Shown: piece by piece, positions 47,858-58,124 of the stretch
Layout: every line of letters starts with the position of its first letter
Numbering within the stretch: the stretch's first letter is position 1
Source of the DNA: Adiantum capillus-veneris
Lineage: Eukaryota; Streptophyta; Polypodiopsida; Polypodiales; Pteridaceae
Direction: 5' to 3'
Assembly: GCA_014529385.2 (NCBI GenBank)
Contig: CM043960.1
Coordinates: 77,273,910-77,337,909, forward strand
Length of the DNA: 64,000 nucleotides
Program-made: the position numbers and the translations under genes
The notes under the pieces: model-generated
What the model was told of the DNA's origin: nothing
Databases searched by the model: none
What the model saw: only the letters and a program-made list of their open reading frames with translations

Positions 47858-48178
47858 TGTAAAGAATGAGGATGCAAGAGAGCTACACAAGACAAACACC
47901 AAGCACACAGAGATGGAAAGCTTCTTCTTCTTTTCCTAGAAAAGAGAGTACAAAATGACTAAGTGCTAAGGCTGAAAAGTAGCACATATGTACATGCGGT
48001 CACTAAGTGTGAACACGCTAGAAGCGTACTAGGCTGGCACTATAAGTGTAGTCCAGCTGTAGAATCACTGGCAGAGATCCTCCGTGTCGGTCACCTAACA
48101 CGCCAGTGAGTAAATGTCGTAAGCGGCCAAGACCCGTAGTGGATGCCAGCTCAAGGTGTAGAGCTCGACATCTCAACA
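47858..48178 (-). repeat. copia-2 3' LTR (left copy)
   Basis: TGTAAAGAATGAGGATGC to GACATCTCAACA, 321 bp. The pol stop codon (48151) lies inside it. Confidence 0.95.
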
Positions 48179-48855
48179 CTCCCCCTCGAGCTCTGCATGT
48201 CGCAGAGTCCCAGCATAGTCCAGAAACGTCGAAGCTTCTCAGCTCCGAGGGCCTTGGTAAAGATATCCGCTATCTGCTCCTCTGTGCTGACGTAGACCAA
48301 GTCGATGCCGCCCGCCAACACTCGCTCTCGAACGTAGTGGTAATGGACCTCTATGTGTTTGGTCCTGGCATGGAACACTGGGTTCCTAGCCAACTGCATG
48401 CTACTAAGGTTGTCACAATGGATGACAATCTGCTGGTCCACCTGCACTCCTAAGTCCTCAAGTAATGTGCGTAGCCAAGCTACCTCGCACGCCGCAACTG
48501 CTGCACCTCTGTACTCGGCCTCTGTGCTCGATAAAGAAACCGTTGGCTGCTTTTTGCTACTCCAAGTAACAGCAGCACTCCCAAAAGAGAACATGAAGCC
48601 ACTAGTAGATCTCCTATCAACAATGCTACCTGCCCAATCTGCATTTGTATACCCATACAATTCTAATGGCACATCTGCTGCATAGAACAATGCGTAGTCA
48701 AGAGTCCCTTGCACATACCGAAGTGTGCGTCGTACTCCATCCAAATGTGGCTTCCTCGGAAGCTGCATGAACTGACTCTCCAAGCCTACTGTGTAGCTCA
48801 AGTCTGGCCTCGTGATAGTCAAGTAGATTAGACTACCCACAATCTTCCTGTACAT
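48151..48855 (-). pseudogene. copia-2 RNase H end of pol
   Basis: After a frame change near 48860 the frame reads MYRKIVGSLIYLTITRPDLS, NADWAGSIVDRRSTSGFMFS (first acidic residue), SLSSTEAEYRGAAVAACEVA (second), HCDNLSSMQLARNPVFHART (third) and HIEVHYHYVRERVLAGGIDL. It ends 28 bases inside the 3' LTR, so the polypurine tract (CGAGGGGGAG on the minus strand, near 48180) is translated. All RNase H acidic residues are present. The first Met is internal to the polyprotein and not a start. Confidence 0.9.
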
Positions 48856-48977
48856 CTTGACATCCTAACAACATCACCCTTCTCTGCACTCAGCTTTGCA
48901 TTCACATCCAAGGGAATAGAAATTGGCTTACAATCAGCCATACCATACTTTGACAACATGTCCAAAGCATACTGTCT

Positions 48978-50474
48978 CTATGACAGCCATACACCCTCTG
49001 GAGTCCTGATCACCTCAATGCCAAGAAAGTAGCGCAACTCGCCCAAATCTTTCATTTCAAACTCCTGTTTGAGAAGAACCTTCACATGGTCAATCTCCAT
49101 AGCATTGTCACCCACAATAATAAGGTCATCTACATATATGGTAATGACCACAATCCCCACATCACTCTCACGTACGTAGAGTGAATGATCAGCATGAGCT
49201 CTCCTAAAACCAATACTGACAAGATACTTGGCAATCTTGTCATACCATGCTCTAGAGCCCTGCTTCAAACCATACAAAGCTTTGAGAAGCCTGCATACAT
49301 AATCTAGGTAACCTGGATCAACATAACCAGGTGGTTGATCCATATACACTTCCTCTTGCAACACACCATTCAAGAAGGAATTCTTTACATCCATTTGATG
49401 CATAATCCATCCTCTAGATGCAGCCACTGCTATGACAGCTCTCACAATCGTCATCTTTGCCACTGGAGCAAAGGTCTCCTCATAGTCTATTCCATACGTT
49501 TGTGCATAACCCTTTGCGACCAGCCTTGCCTTGTGACGCTCAATGTTACCATCAGCCTTATGCTTGGTTTTATACACCCATTTACATCCAATAGCTTTCT
49601 TGCCACTTGGCAATGGCACCAACTCCCATGTGTCATTTGCTTCCAATGCAGCCATCTCTTCATTCATTGCATCATCCCAATGCACATTTCCAACTGCATC
49701 CTCAAAACATGTGGGCTCCACATCCTGTATCACCTTAGCCATGTAGGCTTGGTGATGCGCTAGATATCCATCATAAGTCAATTTCTGAACTGGATTTCTG
49801 ACTCTATTAGATCTGCGCGGTCCTGGGTCACTCCTTTGCCCTCTAGCATCTTCTTGTACTTTCCTTACACCAGGTGTCCTGACAGCCGGAATTCCAAATT
49901 CCTCATCAAGACTTTGTTCAGAATCATCTGAATCCATGTCTACATGTGAAAAACCTGATGATGCATCAGCCATAAAGGGAGGTTCATCAACCTTTTCCTT
50001 CCCTTTTCATGATACATTCACTGTACCTGCTGGTGGAGTAACCTGCGTACGTAGTCTACCATTCCATGGCTTCTCAACAGAGCCACGAGAAGAGGACTCT
50101 TGTGGTCCACTCAAAACATGTGACTGTGGCCTCACATTTTGTACAACCACATAAACTTTTACATCGGCCCCAATAGTGCCATGTGCATTACTGTACCAGC
50201 TGCTCATCTCATCAAATACTACATCTTTGCTCATTCGTAATTCTCGTGTAGTAGGATTGTAGCACCTGTACCCCTTTTGTTCAAGGGAATATCCCACATG
50301 AATACATTTCTCTGCTTTAGGATCCAATTTCCTACGCAACTCATCTGGTACATGCACGTAAGCTATGCAGCCAAACACTTTCAAGTGTGCCAAATCAGGC
50401 TTTGTACCTGTAAACTTTTTCTCAGGTGTTACATCATGCACCGCAGCTGTAGGTGTCCTGTTCATAATGTACAC
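48978..50474 (-). pseudogene. copia-2 integrase C-terminus and reverse transcriptase
   Basis: 50474 to 50007 reads MNRTPTAAVHDVTPEKKF and FGCIAYVHVPDELRRKLDPK, the integrase-RT linker. A TGA (50007) precedes the RT piece 49973-48978: CKWVYKTKHKADGNIERHKA, RLVAKGYAQTYGIDYEETFA, DQPPGYVDPGYLDYVCRLLK and the catalytic ITIYVDDLIIVG. A TAG ends it at 48978, just after FLGIEVIRTPEGVWLS. Both stops sit in the same frame as gag and are explained by C-to-T changes (CGA to TGA, CAG to TAG). Confidence 0.92.
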
Positions 50475-50495
50475 AGCTGTATTTACAGCTTCAGC

Positions 50496-51644
50496 CTAGA
50501 AATGATGAGGCATGTTCTTCTCATTCATCAATGCACGTGCAACCTCTGCAATGTGCCTGTTTTTCCTTTCTGCGACCCCATTCTGCTGTGGAGTGTATCT
50601 ACATGTAAACTGCCTGCGTATACCATGCATTCGCAGAAAATCTGAAAAATCATTGGTGAAGTACTCTCCCCCTCCATCTGACCTCAATGTCTTGATTTGC
50701 ATATCTGTCTCCTTCTCAATCATAACTTTGAAGTCCTGAAAGTGTCCAAACACTTCACTTTTGTTACGCATGAAGTAGACCCATACTTTCCTTGTGTGGT
50801 CATCAATGAAAGAGACATAATACTTGCAACCATGTATACTTGCAGTATCAGTTGGACCCCAAACATCTGTGTGCACCACCTCAAGTGGATTTTTACATAC
50901 ATTGCGCTCATGTGGAAATGAGCCCTTTGACTGTTTTCCAAACTGGCATGCTGCACACACTTTATGCATACCATCTACCTTGAATTTGGGCAAAACTTTT
51001 ACAATCTGTTTTGATTGCATGTTGCGCAATCTCTGCACATTGACATGGCCAATGCGTTTGTGCCAAATGTCAACATCAGACACAACACCTGTGCCCTGTG
51101 CAAATAATGCAGCTTTTACCTCAGGCATGTCTACATTCAGCGTAAACATTCTGCCCACACATTTGCCCTCTGTGATCAGCTTACAGCCATTCTGGAAATC
51201 TTCTACATAACAGCCATTCGGATTGAAGCGAACCTGCAAACCCTGCTCAACCATTTGTCCAACAGAAACAAGATTCTTTGTAATGTTTGGGACATGAAGT
51301 ACATTTGCTAAGTACTTTGATTTTCCATTCTTTGTATGTAGGGGTATGTCCCCTACATGAGCAATGGGGTGAGCTGTGTCATCTCCTGTCTGCACATAGC
51401 CTGACACATCTGGTTTGCACATATCTCTAAACCACTCTCCACGAGACGTCATGTGATTAGAGGCACTTGAATCCACATACCAAACATCATCTTGGGTGGA
51501 ATTCTCTGCAGTCATTGTATTCATTACATGCTGCATAACAAACATGCACTCGTTTTTGCTGTCATCTGCATCTCTGCTAGTAGATGCATAGTTGCCCTGT
51601 TCTCTCTTTCCACTTTCTTTTCCCTTTGGACAATCACGTGACAT
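50496..51644 (-). pseudogene. copia-2 protease and integrase
   Basis: The frame is open from the end of the zinc knuckle (the sequence upstream of the internal Met at 51644 gives CWTCGERGHMSRDC, C-x2-C-x4-H-x4-C). Protease: VWYVDSSASNHMTSRGEW, where the usual Asp-Ser-Gly is Asp-Ser-Ser. GAG-pre-integrase: IWHKRIGHVNVQRLRNMQSK with CAACQFGKQ. Integrase core: VVHTDVWGPTDTASIHG (first Asp), LRSDGGGEYFTNDF (second Asp), TPQQNGVAERKNR (Glu). It ends at TAG 50496, where Trp (TGG to TAG) would be expected. All integrase catalytic residues are intact. Confidence 0.93.
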
Positions 51645-51695
51645 GTGACCTCTTTCACCACAAGTCCAACATTCCCTGCTATCTGGAGTATGTTG

Positions 51696-52499
51696 CTACA
51701 TGCTTGATCCTGCACCACGACCTCTTTGACTCCCCCTGCCTTGAGACTGGTTTCCCCTGCCACCTGTATTGTTTTGATTTGATTGACCTTCTAGAAATTG
51801 GCGCCTGCAACCCCTTGGGCCTCGACCACGACCTCTACCTCTACCTCTGTTGGAGTTAGAATAGAAGGCCTGTTCAGAATTATTTTTTCCATGAGAAGAA
51901 GATGTGTCAAGGTTCTTCTCCTCAAGAATAAGCATAGAAATCAAATCTTGGAACACGGGGATGTCGTCTCTTGTATTCATGGAAGACCTGAAATGTACAT
52001 ACTCATCTCCTAGGCCATCCAAGCATGCACGGACAATGTCATCGTCTTCCACTGAGACTTTAATAGATCCAAGAGCCTCAATGATACTCTTGATCTTCAA
52101 GGCATAATCATTGATAGAGAGGTTGTTCCTCTTAACCTGATTTAGCTCCGACTTTAGTTGAAGCTTCCTGGCCTTGGTGTTCACCTCGAACACTCTGCCC
52201 AAGTTTTTCCATGCAATGACGGGGGTTTCAGCATCCTGTAGATAGCCCATCATGCCATCTGTGATGCTCATAGAAAGCCAATACATCACTTTGCTCTGGC
52301 CTTGTTGCCAGTCCCTCAAGGCTTTTGTTTGTTCTGCTGTAGCATTTGCCTCGGGAATCTCTGGTTCCTTTTCATTGTCTCCTTCTACATAGTCCCAATA
52401 ACCTTTTCCTTTTAGGAAATTAGTTATTCTGAACTTCCATGCAGGGTAGTTATTTTTCTCAAGCTTCTCAGTAACAATCTGACTGAAACCGTCAGACAT
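51696..52499 (-). pseudogene. copia-2 gag
   Basis: Starts at ATG 52499 (MSDGFSQIVTEKLEKNNYPA), a typical copia gag N-terminus (LxxxNYxxW). The UBN2-type core follows (VMYWLSMSITDGMMGYLQDA, WKNLGRVFEVNTKARKLQLK, SIIEALGSIKVSVEDDDIVR). It ends in an Arg-Gly-rich RNA-binding tail (NRGRGRGRGRGPRG, RGNQSQGRGSQRGRG). A TAG at 51696 (from CAG) separates gag from the zinc knuckle; gag and pol are in one frame, as usual for copia. Confidence 0.93.
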
Positions 52500-52760
52500 C
52501 TTGAAGCACTAAGACAAAATAACTACAATCTGAAAAAACCTGCAAATCTACTGAACATGCTATCGTGGTACTTGTAACGCTTTCTACACTCAACGAGTGT
52601 CCAAAATCAAGCGTACATACAACCACTGTACTTGTATAGTAAATCTCTGTATACTGCACTTCGGCGACCTGTTTAGAAACCTGTTCAGAAAGGCATTTGG
52701 TCGTGGATTGCGAACGAAGGTATTGTGATGCTCTTGCTCTCTTAGCCTCTCTTGCCTGCA

Positions 52761-52775
52761 CCAGGCTTTGATACC
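52761..52775 (-). promoter_or_regulatory. copia-2 primer-binding site
   Basis: The minus strand reads TGGTATCAAAGCCTGG just after the 5' LTR: the initiator-Met-type site with one change (CAA for CAG). Confidence 0.85.
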
Positions 52776-52776
52776 A

Positions 52777-53095
52777 TGTAAAGAATGAGTATGCAAGAGA
52801 GCTACACAAGACAAACACCAAGCACACAGAGATGGAAAGCTTCTTCTTCTTCTCGTAGAAAAGAGAGTACAAAATGACTAAGTGCTAAGGCTGAAAAGTA
52901 GCACATATGTACATGCGGTCACTAAGTGTGAACACGCTAGAAGCGTACTAGGCTGGCACTATAAGTGTAGTCCAGCTGTAGAATCACTGGCAGAGATCCC
53001 GTGTCGGTCACCTAACACGCCAGTGAGTAAATGTCGTAAGCGGCCAAGACCTGTAGTGGATGCCAGCTCAAGGTGTAGAGCTCGACATCTCAACA
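52777..53095 (-). repeat. copia-2 5' LTR (right copy)
   Basis: TGTAAAGAATGAGTATGC to GACATCTCAACA, 319 bp, followed by the AGAAT duplication. Open frames within it (for example 52882-53118) are not genes. Confidence 0.95.
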
Positions 53096-53100
53096 AGAAT

Positions 53101-55108
53101 GTGTATCCGCATACATAGTTGGCCAATAAACCCCTAACTGTTTCAATCTCTGGTGTGTTTTCAGTGTCGAACAATGAAATGCACAACCCTGGACATGTGC
53201 TTCTTCCAGGTAGCACTCGAATTCTTCCGGATTTATACATAATCGTAGGATTAGGTCAGATTCAAGATGATACAGCCGTCCTACTATCAACTGGAAGTTT
53301 TTTGTTTGTCAAATTGTTCGCTGTTTGGATCTATATCCCGTATTATCAAACTCACTTCCAAAGGAGAGAATGCTAACTATTCCCTGAGACCATTTGGGTA
53401 CCATTTCAATGTTGAAAAGATAAGCATCTGGTATGTCATCATCTACCCCTTGAAGAGCTTCCCCGTTGTGTATTCTTGAAAGATGATCAGCTCGCAGATG
53501 GGTTTTCCCCTTTTTGACCACCACTGTGAAGTTGAATTCTAGCAATATAATGAACCATCATACGATTCTCCCTGTATTGCAAGGTTTAATTACTAGGTAT
53601 AAAAGAGCTTGATGATCCGTGAAGAACACAAATTTGTTTGCAAGCAAATAATGCCGAAATTTCTTTACAGCATAAATCATTCCTAACCCTTCCCTCTCGG
53701 TGGTTGTGTAGTTCTTTTCTGCACTGTTTAACTGTCGGCTCGCATAGCAAACTGGAAAATCCATTGTTTCGTCTCCAGGCTGAGCATCAATGGCATATGC
53801 CGAAGCATCAATGTGCACATGGAATATCTTGTCCCAATCTGGTGCCTTTAGCACGGGTGCGGATATAAGGTTTTCCTTCAGCCTTTGGAATGAAGATTCA
53901 CACTCATTGGTCCATTCGAAATTGACTAGCAAACGATACAGAGGTTGTGCGATAACCGCATACATGTATATGAATCTTCGATAATATCCGCACTGCCCCA
54001 TGAAGGATTGCACTTGTTTCGCATTAGTAGGCCTGGGAAGGTCTACAATGACTTTGACTTTGTCCAGGTCTGTGGTTATGCCGTTTCTTGAGACAATGTG
54101 TCCTAAGATCCGTCCTTGCTTAACCATAAATACACACTTTTCCGGGTTTAGACAGATTCGATGTGTTCTGCACTTTTCAAAGACCTTTTGCAAATGGTCC
54201 ATATGTTCCTCTCGCAGAAGAGAGTGCACACACAGGTCATCATGTAAATTTCTAAGAATATTCTTAGGTACTCCTTGAAAGCGCAAGTCATTAACCTCTG
54301 GAAAGTGGCTGGTGCATTTGTTAAGCCAAATGGCATAACTCGATATGCATAAATCCCCCATTCTGTGGGAAAAGCTGTTTTGTGTTGATCCTCCCTTGCT
54401 ATTGCCAATTGGTTGTATCCTGAAAACCCATCCAGAAAGGAATAAGCCCGTTTCCCGGCCACTCGCTCAAGTACATGTTCTGTAATTGGCAAGGGATAAT
54501 TATCCCTTATGGTTGCCGCATTCACCTTTTTGAGGTTCACACACACTCGCAGTTTTCCATTCTTCTTGGGAACTACCACAATGGGTGAAACCCAATCTGT
54601 ATGTTCAATTTCATAGATGAACTCTGCTTCCATTAGCTTATCAATCTCTTCTTTGATTCGCTTGGCAAATGTGTCATTATATGTATAAGGAAGTTGTTTG
54701 CTGGGTTTTGCATCCGATTTTAAAGGAATTGTATGTTGGCATATCAATGGATCAACTCCTTTGAGGTCTTTATAGGACCAAGCGAACACATCTTTATACT
54801 TCGTGAGAAGTTGTGTTAGCTGTGCTTCCTCCTCATGATCTAAATCATTAGCTATATAGACCGGCTGAGGCTTTTCACCTGACTTTGCGAGGTCTATTCT
54901 TTTTGCATTTTCAGACCCATCGTAAGATTCTTGGTTGGTTCTCTCCCGGATTGGTGGTGTCATGATGATTTTTCTATCTTGGATAGTAAATTTCCTATAG
55001 TGTGGTGGTACATTCATGTTACCCTTTTCTGACTCCCCTTTACCATCACTATCCTCTTCCGTAGTCCATATCTCCCTCAAAGACCGTTTTAGTTCTTGGT
55101 ATTTCTGT
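53101..55108 (-). pseudogene. Giant element reverse transcriptase, RNase H and first HHCC module
   Basis: Open from about 55108 in the RT frame: a Lys-rich linker, KYKDVFAWSYKDLKGVDPLI, DWVSPIVVVPKKNGKLRVCV, VMPFGLTNAPATFQRLM. A one-base frame change falls inside the catalytic Y-x-D-D box (about 54236-54252), where the downstream frame reads HDDLCVHSLL. RT thumb and connection follow (GRILGHIVSRNGITTDLDKV, GQCGYYRRFIYMYAVIAQPL), then RNase H (FHVHIDASAYAIDAQPGDET, EREGLGMIYAVKKFRHYLLA, FFTDHQALLYL). Stops at 53558 and 53309 are both TGA where CGA would give Arg. From 53290, CYLEEAHVQGCAFHCSTLKT and GVYWPTMYADTHS form the first half of an HHCC module whose Cys pair lies beyond copia-2 at 47.84 kb. 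Confidence 0.92.
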
Positions 55109-58100
55109 TTACGCTCCAGTTTGGTCCACTCTTAGTCTTTTGTTGGTTCTTTTTTTTATTTTTTGGATTTTTGTGATTTTGTCTTTAGTCCTAGCTTTTC
55201 TTTCCTGTTTTATTTCTTCTCGCGTTCGTTCTTTTCGATTTTCTGAGAATTTCCCTGATATTTGATCTTTCACACAATCATCTGCTTTTACAAGCATCAA
55301 ATAGTGAGTTTTATCTTTTATCCTCTGCATCAGGTTCTCTCTCGCTTTATTTCTGGCTCTTTTCTTCCTATAGCGTTCTTGGCATCTAGGGTGTTGATTA
55401 GCAAAATCATAAAACTTGATATTCTCGGCTTCATTCCCACGCTCACTGGAGGTGTCCGAACACTCATTATCTGCCTCATCATTTACTTCCACTTGCTCAG
55501 AAGAGTTGTAAAACTCTTCTTGTTCTGGAGGTGCTACCGTCTCTTTTTCTGGCATCACGCTTACCATTAAATAGGGTAGCACATCGTAACCATCCTTATC
55601 GCAAAATTTTGTTGTTGGATTGTCTGTAATGGTACAGACATCCAACGTTGCCATGTGTGTTCCCATTCTAGAGGCTCCAAGGCATCTTCAGGGAAGGGTT
55701 CCGGAATATACTCTTTGTCTTCAATTGCTCTTTCTAAGATGCAATCCTCTTTTCTTAAGCTTCCACAATGTGAAGCTCCGCACATCCATAGCTCTTTTGG
55801 TTGCCCCAACCATGCTAGTAGTTCTGATCCTGCTATTGTAGCCGAATCAAACTCTTCCACAGGTGTTTGGTTTACATCTTTGTAACTATGGTCCTTCAAG
55901 TGTATTTTAGTTGTCGTCTCGCCATGTCTGAGGTATATGTGGTCATAACCCCAATCTTGGACCATCTTCAGTTTTCGCATGAATGGTCATCCCAAGATTA
56001 TCTCATAATTGTTCTTTTTGTCGAAATCGACTATTGCAAATGTATGCTCATACTCGATCCCGCACGAAGTGACAATTACTTTTTCCAAGAGTCCGAGAGG
56101 CTTCTCCATGAAACCATCTGCCAACTGCAGCTTCATTCGGGTAGCCCTCAGAGCTGGTTTTCCCCATTTTTTCCAGATTTCCTTTGTGGCGATAGCAACT
56201 CCCGCTCCATTGTCAAGAATAGCTTTGGAAACTACTCCTTGGAATTCTACAGGTAGCGTTGTGTTTCCGTCTTCTCCCTCACAATATTCTTCAACCTTAT
56301 TCAATTGTACCGGCCTAGTGTTTAGGTTAGGCCTGTCCAACTCCCTGATTCCTTCTTGTAGTTTCAAGGTGGGGTCTTTCACTCCAAATTTTTCTAGGCA
56401 TTTTTCTACTGTGGTCCACATGTTTGGTGGCCTTAGCCTTAGGAGTTCTGCTAGCGTGATTGTGCATGCCACCGGGGTGGATAACAGCTCAATCAATCCT
56501 TGTGAATCCATCACCTTGTTAGAAGAAAATATTTGAGATGGAATTGCTCTCACTTCCGACTTAGCTTCATATTCTCCTAGGTAAGAGGGTAAATTTCTCA
56601 AAGAGTCTGGTTGGCTGTGCCCCGAACTAATAGATCCTCGGTCTCCTCCTTGTGAATGTATCTCAAAGTTTATTTGTGATCTTGCCTCAAATTCTTCAAT
56701 AGGAGGTAGGATCACATTCTTTTCTTTTCTCGTGCTATTCATGTGGTCATTCATCCTATTAGCCTTGTTGGCCTCTCTGATTTGCTTGCACAGATCATCT
56801 AGACCATTACCATCCTTTCCCATCTCTGCCAATATTCTAGGACGGACCCCGTCACTTGCCCCATCGGTGGTATTTGGCACTATGATAGGCTCTCCTCTGG
56901 ACTCATATTCATTAGTGAGTCTTTCCTTTGTTTCCTCATGTTTCTCTAATGTTGGTTGGATAGGGGTTGGAACTGGCGCATCATGGCAATTTGCCGGTTT
57001 TCCCAACGGGTCTTCCATCAATGATTGAGCCGTCTCGATCATCTTTTTACACATTTCCAACCTTTGTTTTTCTATTTCCGTATATGGATATGTCATCCAC
57101 CTTTGCTCCTGGGTCTGGTTCTTTTTAAGTCGAGCTTCATAAGCTTTTAGAAGTGCATCCAACTGCTCGTTTACCTTGTCTGCCAGCACAGATCCTCCTG
57201 ATCCTGCACTTTTGGGCTCAGCTATTTCCTTGGGTGCTATGGCTACTATGGTGTGTGAGCTTAGGCTAGCTAGATCTTCTAACCGCTCCAATCTGTTCTT
57301 TGTATGTTTCAACTCATCGGATAGGGCTATTTGCTCTTGTTCTTTCCTGGATTTCCTACGCGCCTTCCTTGCCTTCCAAGTGCTTCTCTGATTTTTTGTT
57401 TCTGAACTTTGGGCATCTGTTTTTGGTTCTTCTATTATGGGTTCGTTCTTCCCTCTTTGGGCTTGGGCCCGGGTTACCACCTGAATAGGTATGACTGTTT
57501 CATTTTCTGATACTCCATTGGAAGGTACTGTTTCCAACAGGTTCAAGGTGGTTTTTGCTCCTTTACTCGGGTTTTTAGGGCAATCGGGAATCAAATGAGT
57601 AATTCCACATTCTAGGCAATACGCATTGACTCTAATGATTTCATCATGAGGACAGTCTCTCAGCCAATGGTCTCCGCCACACTTGTAACAGGGGCCCTTG
57701 GGTTGTTGAGGTGCTCCTTGAGCCCCTCGTTGCTGGTAAGCCTGCCTCTGTCCGCCCATGCCTCCATTGGCTATGGACATCAATGTTCGTTCATCTAAGC
57801 TATATCTTCCTTCTCCTCTGGCCTGTGCAGCAGTTGGAGGTCCTCGATTCCCTATCATGCTCCATGGTTCTGGTGTCGAGGGTTCTTCCAGCGGATAATA
57901 GACAGGGTTCGCTGCATATCCATTGGGATCTTCATAATATGCATGCATAGGCACCAAAGCCTTTTCTTCTAATTCAGTTATCGTTGGGGTGTATCTGACA
58001 CCAACTCGTCGTAATCCTAGTAGGGGTGGTTGTTGCCCCAACACCGGTTGTGGTCTCTCTACACCTACAGGTCCTGGTAAGTTTCCTGCTTGATATCTAG

Positions 58101-58124
58101 GCATAGGTGGAACTTGAGGGGAAG
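55109..58124 (-). pseudogene. Giant element zinc knuckles, linker and protease
   Basis: The main piece is 58104-55987 (705 codons). Near residue 140 are two zinc knuckles, CYKCGGDHWLRDC and CLECGITHLIPDC, both C-x2-C-x3-H-x4-C, one residue shorter than the standard C-x2-C-x4-H-x4-C. A ~400-residue charged, poorly conserved linker follows. The protease is at the end: VVSKAILDNGAGVAIATKEI (active site at about 56206-56214 reads Asp-Asn-Gly instead of Asp-Ser/Thr-Gly) and IVDFDKKNNYEIILG, followed by TGA for the expected Trp. The frame continues to 55567, then shifts to 55666-55109, a highly charged Lys/Arg/Glu segment linking to RT. The frame relative to gag changes at a GA run near 58146-58160. 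Confidence 0.88.

Larger units (their letters stand above)
47858..53095 (-). mobile_element. Complete Ty1/copia element nested in the giant element (copia-2)
   Basis: 5,238 bp on the minus strand, LTRs of 321 bp (left) and 319 bp (right) differing at about six positions by eye (1.5-2%), and a perfect AGAAT duplication. A primer-site-like TGGTATCAAAGCCTGG lies beside the right LTR and a polypurine tract beside the left. It inserted into the first HHCC module of the giant element's integrase; removing it and one duplication copy restores that reading frame. Gag-pol is one frame with four stops and one frame change, so the copy is recent but dead. Confidence 0.95.
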
